A stretch of 15,923 nucleotides of DNA from Alphaproteobacteria bacterium (GTDB lineage Bacteria > Pseudomonadota > Alphaproteobacteria > JABSOH01 > JABAAW01): positions 9,026 to 24,948 of the forward strand of contig JABAAD010000002.1 in NCBI GenBank assembly GCA_014238935.1. The letters are read 5' to 3'. A program made the translations under genes and the position numbers. The notes below the pieces were generated by a model. It was not told where the DNA came from, searched no databases, and saw nothing but the letters and a program-made list of their open reading frames with translations. How positions within the stretch are numbered: the stretch's first letter is position 1; every line of letters starts with the position of its first letter. Shown here in pieces: positions 1 through 9,365 of the stretch.

Positions 1-3
1 TCA

Positions 4-1491
4 TCAGGGTATCGTCAAGGCGATGATCGGTTGTAGCGGAATCGTGATGATCCGTAAGAAGGGCATGGGATACAAGCCGATCCAAAGGACGGGCAACACA
101 AGCGAAGTGAGAATGACATTTTCACGCACATGCAAATCATAAAGCGCCTCGGGCTTGGCAGTGCTCGCGCCGAAGAAGACGCGGCGATAAAGGTGGAGCA
201 TGTAGCCGGCACTCAAGATCATGCCGAACGCCAACACCCACGCGGTCGCAGGCGAGGTGCGAAACACGCCGAGCAGCGTGAGTATTTCTCCGATAAATCC
301 GCTCGTGCCGGGCAAACCAATCGAGGCGAGCGTAAAAACCATCGTCAAGCGCGCATAGACGGGCATGGGTTGCACGACAGCGCGGAACGCACCGATATCG
401 CGTGTTTTCGCGCGCTCGTAAAGGATGCCGACGCAAAGGAAAAGCGCCGCAGAGACAAGACCATGGCTGATCATTTGCATGACCGCACCAGAGAGCGCTT
501 GCGTGTTGTTCGCAAAAAGTCCCGCCGTCACAAAGCCCATATGGGCGACTGAGGAATAGGCGATCAGCTTTTTGATGTCCGTCTGCACAAGGGCGACCAA
601 CGACGCATAGACGACAGCGACCGCAGAGAGAACGAACACCAACGGTGCGTAGAACTGCGACGCATCGGGAAGAATAGGCAGGCAGAAACGCAAAAAGCCG
701 TAGCCGCCCATCTTCAGCAGCAAGCCGGCAAGCATGACAGAGCCCGCCGTCGGCGCCTCGACATGCGCGTCGGGAAGCCATGTGTGAAAAGGCCACATCG
801 GCGTCTTCACCGCGAACGAGGCGAAGAAGCCAAGCCACAGAATCTTCTGCAAGGCGGGCGAGAACTCTGTGAGCATGAGCTCCGTCAAAGAGGTCGTCCC
901 TCCGATCCAAGCCAAAGAAAGAATCGACAGCAGCATCAGCAGTGAGCCAAAAAGCGTGTAGAGAAAAAATTTGAACGCAGCATAGATACGACGCTCGCCA
1001 CCCCAAACGCCGATGATGTAGAACATCGGCAACAGCACGCCTTCAAAAAACAGATAGAACAAAATCGTGTCGGTCGCCAAGAACGCTCCCAACGAAAGAC
1101 TTTCCAAAACTAAAAACGCCACCATGTAGTCGCGCACGCGCTTGGCAATAGAACGCCAGCTGGCGAGAATGCATAGTACAGTCAGAAAACTCGCAAGCAC
1201 CACGAAGAACAGAGAAACGCCATCGACACCCACTCGATACCCAATACCCGAGTCTGCTATCCCTGAGTCTGCGATCCACAAACGCGATTCGGTGAATTGG
1301 AAACCCTCATACTCGACATCGAAGGCTCGCCAAAGGACAAGCGTCAGAAGGAAGGTCGAAACCGCAACCCACAAAGCCGTCGCTTTTGCTGCCAGCGCAA
1401 CATCGTTTTCTCGTCCGCGGATGAGCGTCAGCAGCACTGCGCCCAGCAATGGCAGGAAGATGATCGTCGAAAGTAGAGGCCAGTCGTCCAT
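4..1491 (-). CDS. nuoM: NADH-quinone oxidoreductase subunit M (NuoM)
   Basis: Antiporter-like, proton-pumping membrane subunit of complex I (ND4 homologue), 495 aa, the usual family length. The start is ATG at 1491: it follows the nuoL stop by 8 bases, has an AGGTG ribosome site, and gives the typical hydrophobic N-terminus; the upstream 41-codon extension lies inside nuoL and is not hydrophobic in the expected way. Channel residues are visible: Glu150 (E. coli E144 equivalent, in FFEGVLLPMF), Lys229 (VKTPMWPFHTWLPDAH), Lys260 (LLLKMGGYG) and Glu402 (GFIGE). The protein is membrane segments almost throughout. Odd feature: residues 74-83 are ADSGI repeated twice just before the conserved VGVDGVSLFF, where homologues have one copy-length of loop. 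Last gene of the operon in view; the TGA stop is three bases from the window edge, so nuoN would be outside. Confidence 0.97.
   Translation of the reverse strand: MDDWPLLSTIIFLPLLGAVLLTLIRGRENDVALAAKATALWVAVSTFLLTLVLWRAFDVEYEGFQFTESRLWIADSGIADSGIGYRVGVDGVSLFFVVLASFLTVLCILASWRSIAKRVRDYMVAFLVLESLSLGAFLATDTILFYLFFEGVLLPMFYIIGVWGGERRIYAAFKFFLYTLFGSLLMLLSILSLAWIGGTTSLTELMLTEFSPALQKILWLGFFASFAVKTPMWPFHTWLPDAHVEAPTAGSVMLAGLLLKMGGYGFLRFCLPILPDASQFYAPLVFVLSAVAVVYASLVALVQTDIKKLIAYSSVAHMGFVTAGLFANNTQALSGAVMQMISHGLVSAALFLCVGILYERAKTRDIGAFRAVVQPMPVYARLTMVFTLASIGLPGTSGFIGEILTLLGVFRTSPATAWVLAFGMILSAGYMLHLYRRVFFGASTAKPEALYDLHVRENVILTSLVLPVLWIGLYPMPFLRIITIPLQPIIALTIP
1243..1272 (-). repeat. 15-bp in-frame tandem duplication in nuoM
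   Basis: Two adjacent 15-bp units (1243-1257 and 1258-1272) both encode Ala-Asp-Ser-Gly-Ile. They match at 12 of 15 bases, and all three differences are synonymous third-position changes. This is a loop preceding the conserved VGVDG segment of NuoM. Confidence 0.85.
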
Positions 1492-1496
1492 CACAG

Positions 1497-1501
1497 CACC
1501 T
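1497..1501 (-). promoter_or_regulatory. nuoM ribosome binding site overlapping the nuoL stop
   Basis: On the minus strand the nuoL stop TAG runs directly into AGGTG, which sits 5 bases before the nuoM ATG. This decides the nuoM start and implies translational coupling of NuoL and NuoM. Confidence 0.6.
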
Positions 1502-3428
1502 AGAGATGGCGTGCAACCGCAAAGGCGCCCAGCAAAACGACGCCCGTCAAAACGGCGAACACATAGTGATACACATAGCCGCTTTGCAGAAGACGGAAGC
1601 GTCCGCCCAACCACCGTACGACGGCACTGATCCCGTCGGGACCGAAGGCATCGATCGTCTTCAGATCACCGCCCTGCCACAAAAGACGCGCCAAGGCGAA
1701 GGTGCTCTTGAGAAAAAGAATGCGGTACAGTGCCTCGATATACCACTGCTCGCACAGAAAGCGATAGAGAGGACGCAAAAAACGCGCGAGGCGCGCGGGC
1801 AATGTCGTGAAAATCTGGTAGCACAAAAGTCCCAAAGCAACACCCAACACAGCAAGAAACAGAGGCAAGGCTTGGACCCAACGTGGAGCGTGATGCGCGT
1901 CCAAAAGCGCGGTGTGATACTCTTCGACGAAAAGGCTGCCGCGCCAAAAAGCATCCGATCCGCTTCCGACAAACCATTCCTTGAGAAGATACCCCGAGCC
2001 GATCGCGCCGCAAGCCAGCAAAAGCAGCGGAATCGACATCACAGGCGGCGACTCGTGAACCCGACGCATCACCTTCTCGTCGAAACGAGGCGTGCGGTGG
2101 AAACTCATCACAAGCATCCTTGTCGAGTAGCAGGCGGTCAGCAAAACGCCCAAGTTGGCAAGCACGAAGGCGACCAATCCCGTAACCGTGTGACTCGCCC
2201 AAGCAGCCTCGATAATAATGTCCTTAGAGTAATAACCCGAAAAAATAGGAATTCCGACCAAAGCCAAAACGCCGACCCAAAAAAGAAGATAAGTCAGAGG
2301 AATCATCGCGCGTAATCCTCCCATCTTGCGCATGTCCTGCTCGCCGGAAAGTGCGTGAATCAAAGAGCCCGCCGCCAAAAAAAGCAACGCTTTGAAAAAG
2401 GCGTGCGTCGTAAGATGAAACATCGCCGCTCCGTACGCCGACAAACCCACCGCCAAGACCATGTAACCCAATTGCGAACAGGTCGAATAAGCGATAACCC
2501 GCTTCAGGTCGTTTTGCACAACAGCAACCGTCGCCGCAAAAAACGCCGTCGCAGCACCGAAATAGGCGATGAGCGACAACGCATCTTCCGAATACTCGAA
2601 AAGTCCCGACATACGACACAGCATGAACACTCCCGCCGTCACCATCGTCGCCGCGTGAATCAGCGCGCTCACAGGCGTAGGACCTTCCATCGCGTCGGGA
2701 AGCCAAATATGCAAACCCAGCTGCGCCGATTTGCCCATCGCCCCCATGAAAAACAAAAGGCAGATCGCGGTGATCGCTTCGATGTTCCATCCGAAAACCG
2801 AGAACTCTCGACCCAAAACATCGGGAACGCGCGCGAAGATCTCGCTGAAAACTAAAGTGTCGAACATCGCATAGGTGGCACAAATACCCAGCACAAAGCC
2901 AAAGTCGCCGATCCGATTCACGAGAAAAGCCTTCACGCCGGCGCGCGCGGCACTCTCCTTCTGATGCCAATAACCAATCAGAAGGTACGAGGCTAACCCA
3001 ACGCCTTCCCAGCCGAAGAACATTTGCAAAAGGTTGTCGGCGGAAACTAACGCCAGCATGAAGAAAGTGAAAAGGCTGAGGTACGCCATGAAACGCGGCA
3101 GAGAGGCGTCGCCGCGCATATAGCCCGCAGAATAGATATGCACCAAAGTCGAGATCACACACACCACCGCCATCATGACCGCAGAAAGCGTGTCGATGCG
3201 CATCGACCAAGCGACGGAAACGCTGCCGAGATCGAACCACGGCGCAAACACGATCACCTTCTCGATGTCCTGTACGACGACGGAAAAGCAGAGTCGAAGC
3301 GCAACGGCGGTGGCGACGAGCATGAAAAGGCAGGTGACGAAGAGCGCGAGCGCATCGCCGATACGCCGTGAGAACAAACCGACGATCAGGGCTGCGAAAA
3401 GAGGCAGGAGCGGAATGGCAGCGACCAT
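1500..3428 (-). CDS. nuoL: NADH-quinone oxidoreductase subunit L (NuoL)
   Basis: Distal antiporter-like proton-pumping subunit of complex I (ND5 homologue), 642 aa, in the normal range, including the C-terminal part that forms the long lateral helix and final anchor helix. The start is ATG at 3428 with an AAGGA ribosome site 5 bases upstream. Conserved channel residues: Glu141 in FGWEGVGLASYLLIGYW, Lys233 in MGKSAQ, His258 in PVSALIHAATMVTAG, and Lys346 in THAFFKALLFL. The LPDAMEGPTPVSALIHAATM core is the family signature. It lies 17 bases after nuoK, and its stop codon overlaps the nuoM ribosome site. No frameshift or missing motif is seen. Confidence 0.98.
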   Translation of the reverse strand: MVAAIPLLPLFAALIVGLFSRRIGDALALFVTCLFMLVATAVALRLCFSVVVQDIEKVIVFAPWFDLGSVSVAWSMRIDTLSAVMMAVVCVISTLVHIYSAGYMRGDASLPRFMAYLSLFTFFMLALVSADNLLQMFFGWEGVGLASYLLIGYWHQKESAARAGVKAFLVNRIGDFGFVLGICATYAMFDTLVFSEIFARVPDVLGREFSVFGWNIEAITAICLLFFMGAMGKSAQLGLHIWLPDAMEGPTPVSALIHAATMVTAGVFMLCRMSGLFEYSEDALSLIAYFGAATAFFAATVAVVQNDLKRVIAYSTCSQLGYMVLAVGLSAYGAAMFHLTTHAFFKALLFLAAGSLIHALSGEQDMRKMGGLRAMIPLTYLLFWVGVLALVGIPIFSGYYSKDIIIEAAWASHTVTGLVAFVLANLGVLLTACYSTRMLVMSFHRTPRFDEKVMRRVHESPPVMSIPLLLLACGAIGSGYLLKEWFVGSGSDAFWRGSLFVEEYHTALLDAHHAPRWVQALPLFLAVLGVALGLLCYQIFTTLPARLARFLRPLYRFLCEQWYIEALYRILFLKSTFALARLLWQGGDLKTIDAFGPDGISAVVRWLGGRFRLLQSGYVYHYVFAVLTGVVLLGAFAVARHL

Positions 3429-3433
3429 GTTCT

Positions 3434-3438
3434 TCCTT
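3434..3438 (-). promoter_or_regulatory. nuoL ribosome binding site
   Basis: AAGGA on the minus strand, 5 bases before the nuoL ATG at 3428. It is one of the clearest Shine-Dalgarno sequences in the operon; most other nuo genes here have weak ones. Confidence 0.6.
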
Positions 3439-3445
3439 AGTACCG

Positions 3446-3778
3446 TCAGCCCTTGAGGTTGGAGATGTCGTCGATTGCAATCGAGGCACGATTGCGGTAG
3501 TAGACGACCAAAATCGCCAAGCCGACGGTCACCTCGGCGGCGGCCGTAGCAAGGATGAAAAGGGCGAACACTTGTCCCGTCAAGTCGCCAGTCGCAGTCG
3601 AGAAGGCGATAAAGTTCATGCTGGCTGCCAAGAAAAGAAGTTCGACCGCCATCAGAACGACGATCACATGGCGACGATTCAAAAAGAGTCCCAGCCCGCC
3701 GATCACGAAAAGGACAGAACTCAGAAGCACATAGTGCAACAAGCCCACGGGTAGCAAGGTTTCGAGCGCACCAGACAT
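3446..3778 (-). CDS. nuoK: NADH-quinone oxidoreductase subunit K (NuoK)
   Basis: Small three-helix membrane subunit of complex I (ND4L homologue) in the proton pathway between NuoJ and NuoN. It is 110 aa, about nine longer than E. coli NuoK because of an N-terminal extension before VGLLHYVLLSSVLF. The two membrane glutamates essential in the family are present with the right spacing: Glu46 (AVELLFLAASMN) and Glu82 (AAAEVTVGLAILV), equivalent to E. coli Glu36 and Glu72. ATG start 15 bases after the nuoJ stop, without a convincing Shine-Dalgarno, so coupling to nuoJ is likely. A start a few codons downstream cannot be excluded, but no better ATG precedes the conserved part. Confidence 0.96.
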   Translation of the reverse strand: MSGALETLLPVGLLHYVLLSSVLFVIGGLGLFLNRRHVIVVLMAVELLFLAASMNFIAFSTATGDLTGQVFALFILATAAAEVTVGLAILVVYYRNRASIAIDDISNLKG

Positions 3779-3793
3779 AGCTTATATTAGATT

Positions 3794-4420
3794 CTACACG
3801 CCGCCTTTCGAGGCAACCTTGACCAAGCGTGCTTTCTCTTCACGCTCTTTCTGCTTGGCAACGCTTTGTCGTGCAACATCGTCGCGCCTGCGGTGCGTCA
3901 GCACGATGGCACCGAGCATGGCGAGCAGTAGCAACAAACCTGCGATTTCAAAAATGACTAAGTATTCGGAATAAACGAGCAGCCCCAACTCGGTCGTGTT
4001 GTCGAGCAGGGGTCGAGGAGCGGAGGATTTGTCGATTCCTTGTTGCGCTAACGTCTTGTCTTGCAGCACGACGACGACGAGCTCTGCGAGCAGCAAGCTT
4101 GCCACCACGAGGGCGAGCGGCAGATGCTTGCGACGGCTTTTCGCGGCGACGACGAAGCGAATGTCGAGCATCATGACGACGAACAAGAAGAGGACGGCGA
4201 TCGCGCCGACATAGACGATGACCAGCAACAATCCGAGGAACTCTGCGCCCTGCATCACGAACAGCGCCGCGCTAGAAAAGAAGGCGGCGACCATCAGCAG
4301 CACGGCATGGACAGGATTGCGCACGACGACAACCCCCAGCGCGCAGATCGTGATCGCAGCGGCGAAGGCGAAAAAGACAAGCCCTTCGGTCAGCTGGAAC
4401 GGAGAAAGAGAGACGATCAT
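3794..4420 (-). CDS. nuoJ: NADH-quinone oxidoreductase subunit J (NuoJ)
   Basis: Five-helix membrane subunit of complex I (ND6 homologue), 208 aa. The start chosen is ATG at 4420, 4 bases after the nuoI stop; longer in-frame extensions would run into nuoI. The core is visible: RNPVHAVLLMVAAFFSSAALF, then Glu60 and the third-helix pattern VIVYVGAIAVLFLFVVMML (residues 68-86), the region of the conformationally active pi-bulge. The C-terminus after residue 177 is a charged cytoplasmic tail rich in Arg, Lys and Glu. No good Shine-Dalgarno is seen before the ATG, so translation is probably coupled to nuoI. Confidence 0.96.
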   Translation of the reverse strand: MIVSLSPFQLTEGLVFFAFAAAITICALGVVVVRNPVHAVLLMVAAFFSSAALFVMQGAEFLGLLLVIVYVGAIAVLFLFVVMMLDIRFVVAAKSRRKHLPLALVVASLLLAELVVVVLQDKTLAQQGIDKSSAPRPLLDNTTELGLLVYSEYLVIFEIAGLLLLLAMLGAIVLTHRRRDDVARQSVAKQKEREEKARLVKVASKGGV

Positions 4421-4424
4421 ACGA

Positions 4425-4913
4425 TTATCGATAGGGCGCATCACGCCGCAGGTTGGCTGCCAGCGCTTCTTCCCAGCGATCACCGTTGTCCAAAAGTTTC
4501 TGTTTGTTGTAGAACAGCTCTTCACGAGTCTCGGTGGCGAATTCAAAGTTCGGACCTTGGACGATCGCATCGACAGGACAGGCTTCCTGACACAAGCCAC
4601 AGTAGATGCATTTTGTCATGTCGATGTCGTAGCGCGTCGCGCGGCGAGAACCGTCGTCGCGCGGCTCCGAGTCGATCGTGATCGCTTGCGCAGGGCAGAC
4701 TGCTTCGCAAAGCTTGCAAGCGATGCAACGCTCCTCGCCGTTCGGATAGCGCCGCAGCGCATGCTCGCCGCGAAAACGAGGACTGAGCGCACCCTTCTCG
4801 TAAGGGTAGTTCAGCGTGTGCTTCGAGCGAAACATCGAGCGTAGCGTAAGCCACATCCCTTGCAACAGTTCGAACAGCAAGAACGCGCGCAGGTGTCGTA
4901 AGAAGAAGGACAT
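4425..4913 (-). CDS. nuoI: NADH-quinone oxidoreductase subunit I (NuoI), 2x[4Fe-4S] ferredoxin-like
   Basis: Peripheral-arm subunit (TYKY homologue) carrying clusters N6a and N6b, which pass electrons from NuoG to NuoB. It is 162 aa, the usual alphaproteobacterial length. Two CxxCxxCxxxC ferredoxin motifs are intact: Cys63, 66, 69, 73 and Cys102, 105, 108, 112. The N-terminal helix ([18 protein letters not shown]) is the expected amphipathic membrane-contact segment. The signatures [20 protein letters not shown] and [17 protein letters not shown] are textbook. ATG at 4913, 22 bases after nuoH, with no strong Shine-Dalgarno. Confidence 0.98.
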   Translation of the reverse strand: MSFFLRHLRAFLLFELLQGMWLTLRSMFRSKHTLNYPYEKGALSPRFRGEHALRRYPNGEERCIACKLCEAVCPAQAITIDSEPRDDGSRRATRYDIDMTKCIYCGLCQEACPVDAIVQGPNFEFATETREELFYNKQKLLDNGDRWEEALAANLRRDAPYR

Positions 4914-4935
4914 GGCTAGCGAAGAAAGTAGGGGT

Positions 4936-5958
4936 TCAAGGTTGCAGATCGAAGAAGTAGACGACGCTGGAGACGACGGCGACCCACAGCAGCGTCAGCG
5001 GCAGGAAGATCTTCCATCCCAAGCGCATCAGCTGGTCGTAGCGATAGCGTGGAAAGGTCGCTCTCACCCACAGGAAGAGGAACAAGAGCGCGCACACCTT
5101 CAGCATAAACCAAACGGGCGGCGGAATCGAGACGAAGGGTTCGGAATCGATCGGCGAGAGCCACCCTCCCAAGAAGAAGAGCGTCGCCGTCGCTGCGATC
5201 AGAATCATGTTTGCATACTCGCCCAAGAAGAAGAGAGCGAAGATCATCGCCGAGTATTCGACATTGAACCCTGACACCAGCTCGCTTTCACTCTCAGGCA
5301 GATCGAAAGGCGCACGATTTGTCTCTGCCAGTCCTGCGATGAAGAAGACGACCGCCATCGGAAAGAGCGGCACGACGAACCACAGCGATCGCTGCGCCTC
5401 GACGATACGGCTGAGGTTGAGCGAGCCCGCCAAGAGGAGCACGCAGACGATGACGAAACCGATTGCGATCTCGTACGATATCATTTGCGCCGCAGAGCGC
5501 ATCGCGCCGAGAAAGGGGTATTGCGAGTTAGAAGCCCACCCCCCCATCATGATGCCGTAGACGCCCAACGAAGAGAGCGCAAACAAGTAGAGGATACCTG
5601 CGTTGACATCGGCGAAAACGATTCCCTCGCCGATCGGAATCACCGCCCAAGCACCCAACGCCAGCGCGAAGGTGAGAACGGGCGCGCACAGATAGACGAC
5701 ACGATCGACACCCGTAGGCAGCAGGGGTTCTTTGAAAATCAGCTTCAAGGCATCGGCGAAGGGCTGCAACAATCCGAAAGGACCCACAGTGTTCGGACCG
5801 CGGCGGCGTTGCATCCACCCCAAAATCTTTCGCTCGGCGTAGATCAGATAGGCGACCGCGATCGCAACCGCGAACATCACCGCCGCGGCGACACCCACAA
5901 GCCAAAGCATCGGCAAAAAATGTTGCTGCCACAGCGAGGAGAGGGTCAAAGAAGTCAT
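4936..5958 (-). CDS. nuoH: NADH-quinone oxidoreductase subunit H (NuoH)
   Basis: Heel subunit of complex I (ND1 homologue), 340 aa and eight predicted membrane helices; with NuoB and NuoD it forms the quinone access cavity. The signature [16 protein letters not shown] lies at residues 41-56, followed by [17 protein letters not shown]. The charged loop [12 protein letters not shown] starts at residue 211 and continues into [11 protein letters not shown], the known quinone-site loop. Glu163 (SYEIAIGF) matches E. coli Glu157. ATG at 5958, 21 bases after the nuoG stop, with a poor Shine-Dalgarno. Nothing is missing. Confidence 0.98.
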   Translation of the reverse strand: MTSLTLSSLWQQHFLPMLWLVGVAAAVMFAVAIAVAYLIYAERKILGWMQRRRGPNTVGPFGLLQPFADALKLIFKEPLLPTGVDRVVYLCAPVLTFALALGAWAVIPIGEGIVFADVNAGILYLFALSSLGVYGIMMGGWASNSQYPFLGAMRSAAQMISYEIAIGFVIVCVLLLAGSLNLSRIVEAQRSLWFVVPLFPMAVVFFIAGLAETNRAPFDLPESESELVSGFNVEYSAMIFALFFLGEYANMILIAATATLFFLGGWLSPIDSEPFVSIPPPVWFMLKVCALLFLFLWVRATFPRYRYDQLMRLGWKIFLPLTLLWVAVVSSVVYFFDLQP

Positions 5959-5979
5959 AACAGCGAGTTCGTTGGAAAA

Positions 5980-8049
5980 TTAGGCGGCAAAACTAGGCGC
6001 ACTCGCCCTTGTAGAGGCTCTGAGGGTACGGCGTGCGCGCGTGCAGGCGGACATCGTCTCGGAGGCGCGCGAGACGGGATCGGTCATGTAGTAGTTGTCG
6101 CACCTTGCGACGATCGCCTCTTCGCGCAACGCACCCGCCTTGCCGAGGCTTGTCCAAGTCGCCGTCAAGGGACGGTCTTGCTCGGCGAGATCAGGATGTT
6201 CTTCTGCGATCTTCTGTCGCAAGCCCTGCAAGTCGTTCCACGCAGGAGCTGCGTCCAACTTCGCTGCCAAGGCGCGTAGAATGCGCCACGGTGCTTGCGC
6301 TACACCCGGCGGAGAAACCGCGGCAAGGCCCTTTTGCACGCGTCCCTCCAAGTTGATCCAAGTGCCGTTCTTTTCCGTATAAGCAGCAGAAGGAAGAACA
6401 ACATCGGCAACCTGTGCCGTGCGCTCACCGTGGTGTCCGATATAGACGGTGAAGCATCGGCTCAACGCTTCCGTATCGAAATCGTCCGCCTCCATCACGA
6501 AGGCAACATCGACATCGCCTTTCGCCATGGCGACTAGCAGCGACGGCACACCCTCAAGACCGTGATGAAAGCCGATCTCGCAGGCACCCACTGCAGACGC
6601 GCTTCGGTGCAGAAGGTTGAAGCCGTTCCAGTCCTCTTTCACCATCGAGGTTTTTTCCGCGATCAAACCGCACAAGCGCCAAATCTCCTTGCCGTCGCTA
6701 CGCTCCAAGGCATCGTAGCCCAAAAGCAACATCGGACGGCTCGCGCGCGACAAAGTTTGGAAAACGCCGTCCTTGCCGCTGGCGATCTTCAAAAGGCGTT
6801 GCGGCTTGTCGTCAAGCCAATGGCAGGGATAGGTCTGATCGCAGACAGCTCCAATGCCGTAGGCGTGCTTCAATCTTCCCCCCAACCACGCTTGACGCAG
6901 ACGCGCGTTGAGCGTGGGCGCGTCCTCGCGCGGATTGGCACCGACGATCAAAAGCGCGTCGCTTTCTGCTACGCGCGCGATCGTCGTGTTGAAAAGATAG
7001 CCGCCTCGCACATTGGGATCGAACTGCGCGCCTCCCTGCCTTGCGTCGAACAGCTGCGAGCCTTGTCCCTCCAGCAGCTTTTTGAGCGCGTAGAGCGATT
7101 CCAAGTCGCATTGACCGCCGGCGAGCGCTGCGATGCGCTTGCGCGCCTGCTTCGTCTTTTGGGCGACCAACGCCAAGGCTTCCTGCCATTCGACAGGGAC
7201 GAGCTTGCCCTCCTTGCGCGCATAGGGTTGATCGAGCCTTTGGCGCGTCAAGCCGTCGCACGAAAACCGCGCCTTGTCCGAGAGCCACTCTTCGTTCACC
7301 TCTTCGTGCAAGCGCGGCAGGATTCTGATAACGCGTCCCTGCTTGCTGTCGATGCGGATGTTGCTGCCGACGGCGTCCATGACATCGATGCCGTCGGTCT
7401 TGTCCACCTCCCACGAGCGCGCGCGGAAGGCGGAGGGCTTCGCTGTGAGCGCGCCGACAGGACAAAGGTCGATCACATTGCCCGAAAGCTCGGAGTCGAG
7501 CGTTCGTTCCAAAGTGGTGATTTCCACCTCTTCGCCGCGTCCCAGCATGCCGATCGTATCCACCCCCGCAACTTCGTTTGCAAAGCGTACGCAGCGCGTA
7601 CAATGGATGCATCGTGTCATAACGGTTTTGATGAGCGGCCCCATGAACTTTTCGCTGACGGCGCGTTTGTTCTCGACGAAGCGACTTCGGTCGAAGCCGT
7701 AGGCGAGCGCCTGATCCTGCAAGTCGCACTCCCCGCCCTGGTCGCAGATCGGACAATCCAGAGGATGGTTGATCAACAGGAACTCCATAACGCCCTTGCG
7801 CGCAGCACGCAGCGCGGAAGAATCGGTCGTGATCGCCATTCCTTCGTCGATCGGCAAGGCGCACGAAGCTTGCGGCTTTGGAGGGCCGGGAGAAACTTCC
7901 ACCAGACACATGCGACAATTGCCGGCAATCGACAATCGGTCGTGATAGCAGAAGCGCGGAATCTCCACGCCCGCCTGCTCGCACGCCTGCAAGACGGTCA
8001 TGCCTTCTTCGCATTCCTGCTCTGTGCCGTCGACGAGAACTTTGACCAT
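5980..8049 (-). CDS. nuoG: NADH-quinone oxidoreductase subunit G (NuoG)
   Basis: Large Fe-S subunit of the NADH module (75-kDa homologue), 689 aa, typical for alphaproteobacteria and shorter than the 900-aa E. coli protein. The reading frame stays open far upstream into nuoF, but homology starts at ATG 8049 (MVKVLVDG). Ligands: N1b [2Fe-2S] Cys34, 45, 48, 63; N5 His95, Cys99, 102, 108; N4 Cys147, 150, 153, 196. There is no extra CxxCxxxC motif after residue 200, so N7 is absent, as in mitochondria. The molybdopterin-oxidoreductase-like C-terminal half follows, with VADVVLPSAAYTEKNGTWIN and the terminal YYMTDPVSRASETM. The last 20 residues are low-complexity Arg/Ala/Ser. It follows nuoF by 23 bases. 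Confidence 0.97.
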   Translation of the reverse strand: MVKVLVDGTEQECEEGMTVLQACEQAGVEIPRFCYHDRLSIAGNCRMCLVEVSPGPPKPQASCALPIDEGMAITTDSSALRAARKGVMEFLLINHPLDCPICDQGGECDLQDQALAYGFDRSRFVENKRAVSEKFMGPLIKTVMTRCIHCTRCVRFANEVAGVDTIGMLGRGEEVEITTLERTLDSELSGNVIDLCPVGALTAKPSAFRARSWEVDKTDGIDVMDAVGSNIRIDSKQGRVIRILPRLHEEVNEEWLSDKARFSCDGLTRQRLDQPYARKEGKLVPVEWQEALALVAQKTKQARKRIAALAGGQCDLESLYALKKLLEGQGSQLFDARQGGAQFDPNVRGGYLFNTTIARVAESDALLIVGANPREDAPTLNARLRQAWLGGRLKHAYGIGAVCDQTYPCHWLDDKPQRLLKIASGKDGVFQTLSRASRPMLLLGYDALERSDGKEIWRLCGLIAEKTSMVKEDWNGFNLLHRSASAVGACEIGFHHGLEGVPSLLVAMAKGDVDVAFVMEADDFDTEALSRCFTVYIGHHGERTAQVADVVLPSAAYTEKNGTWINLEGRVQKGLAAVSPPGVAQAPWRILRALAAKLDAAPAWNDLQGLRQKIAEEHPDLAEQDRPLTATWTSLGKAGALREEAIVARCDNYYMTDPVSRASETMSACTRARRTLRASTRASAPSFAA

Positions 8050-8072
8050 AGCGCGAACTGACTTTCGGACTG

Positions 8073-9365
8073 CTATTGCGCCGCGATGGGCGGTTGTTCT
8101 ACGGGATTTTGTCGTTCGATACGCTTGACGATCTCGCCGCGGAAGTGGCGGATCAAGCCTTGTATCGGCCAGGCGGCGGCATCGCCGAGCGCGCAGATCG
8201 TGTGTCCTTCCACCTGTTTCGAGACCTGCAACAAAAGATCGATCTCTGCAACCTCGGCGCGTCCCTCCGCCATGCGTTCCAGCACGCGCCACATCCACCC
8301 CGTTCCCTCGCGGCAAGGGGTGCATTGCCCGCAGCTTTCGTGCTTGTAGAAATGCGCGATGCGCGCGATAGCACGCACGATATCGGTCGAACGATCCATC
8401 ACGATGATGCCGCCCGTTCCCAGTCCGCTCTTGAGCTCGAGCAACGAGGAGTAGTCCATCAGCGCGGTTTCGCAGAGCGTACGCGGAATCAGCGGCACGC
8501 TGGAGCCCCCCGGAATGACGGCGAGCAAGTTCTGCCACCCCCCGCGCACGCCGCCTGCGTGTTCTTCTATTAAATCTTTTAGAGGAATCGACATGGCTTC
8601 CTCCACATTGCAAGGCTTGTTCACATGACCCGATATGCAAAATACCTTTGTTCCGTGATTCTGGTCGCGTCCGATAGAGGAAAACCACGCAGCACCGCGT
8701 CGGAGAATCGTGGGAACGACAGCGACAGTCTCGACATTGTTGACGGTCGTCGGACAGCCGTAGAGTCCGCATGCCGCAGGAAAGGGCGGCTTCAAGCGCG
8801 GTTGCCCTTTCTTGCCCTCCAAACTTTCCAGCAACGCCGTCTCTTCGCCGCAGATATAGGCACCCGCGCCGCGGTGCAGCGACAGGGAGAAGTCGTAGCC
8901 GCTGTTCGCAGCGTTTTTCCCCAGCAAGCCCGCCGCGTAAGCTTCCTCGATGGCACGCTGCAACACCTCCGCCTCGCGCACAAACTCGCCGCGGATGTAG
9001 ATGTAGGCGTGGTGCGCCCCGATACCGACGGCGGACAGAAGGCAACCTTCCAACAAGCGATGAGGGTCGAAACGAATCATGTCGCGGTCTTTGCAAGTGC
9101 CAGGTTCGGATTCGTCGGCATTGACAACGAGGTACGCGGGCAACACCGAGTCCTCAGGCATGAAAGACCATTTCAACCCCGTTGGAAATCCTGCGCCGCC
9201 GCGTCCTCGCAACCCCGAGGCTTTGATCTCCTCGACGATCTTGTGCCGTCCTTTCTTCACGAGGCTTGCCGTACGATCCCAAATGCCGCGCTTCTTCGAC
9301 GACGCCAAATCGACACCCGCCTGCCCGTAGAGGTTGGTGAAGATACGATCTTTGTCCTTCAGCAT
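8073..9365 (-). CDS. nuoF: NADH-quinone oxidoreductase subunit F (NuoF), NADH- and FMN-binding
   Basis: Catalytic subunit that oxidises NADH (51-kDa homologue): it binds NADH and FMN and carries cluster N3. 430 aa from ATG 9365. A GTG one codon earlier is possible, but ATG-Leu-Lys-Asp-Lys-Asp-Arg-Ile-Phe is the usual alphaproteobacterial start and its A overlaps the nuoE stop (TGATG). Nucleotide-binding glycine loop [16 protein letters not shown] begins at residue 51; [13 protein letters not shown] and [19 protein letters not shown] are the FMN/NADH signatures. N3 ligands: Cys345, 348, 351 ([12 protein letters not shown]) and Cys391 (ICALGD). Complete, with a Pro/Gln-rich end. Confidence 0.98.
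   Translation of the reverse strand: MLKDKDRIFTNLYGQAGVDLASSKKRGIWDRTASLVKKGRHKIVEEIKASGLRGRGGAGFPTGLKWSFMPEDSVLPAYLVVNADESEPGTCKDRDMIRFDPHRLLEGCLLSAVGIGAHHAYIYIRGEFVREAEVLQRAIEEAYAAGLLGKNAANSGYDFSLSLHRGAGAYICGEETALLESLEGKKGQPRLKPPFPAACGLYGCPTTVNNVETVAVVPTILRRGAAWFSSIGRDQNHGTKVFCISGHVNKPCNVEEAMSIPLKDLIEEHAGGVRGGWQNLLAVIPGGSSVPLIPRTLCETALMDYSSLLELKSGLGTGGIIVMDRSTDIVRAIARIAHFYKHESCGQCTPCREGTGWMWRVLERMAEGRAEVAEIDLLLQVSKQVEGHTICALGDAAAWPIQGLIRHFRGEIVKRIERQNPVEQPPIAAQ

Noticed and set aside
5980..6045. Possible frameshift at the NuoG C-terminus (low-complexity Arg/Ala/Ser end; another frame reads PYPQSLYKGECA before a stop)
   Set aside because: The conserved part up to MTDPVSRASETM is in the annotated frame, the last residues are variable in the family, and I cannot tell a natural tail from a sequencing error without homologues.
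6562..8061. 499-codon plus-strand ORF opposite nuoG
   Set aside because: Antisense shadow of nuoG with no domain; it begins and ends within or at the edge of the real gene and has no convincing ribosome site.
8050..9096. Apparent nuoF-nuoG overlap giving a 1038-residue NuoG
   Set aside because: The extra 349 residues are an out-of-frame reading of nuoF. NuoG homology starts exactly at ATG 8049.
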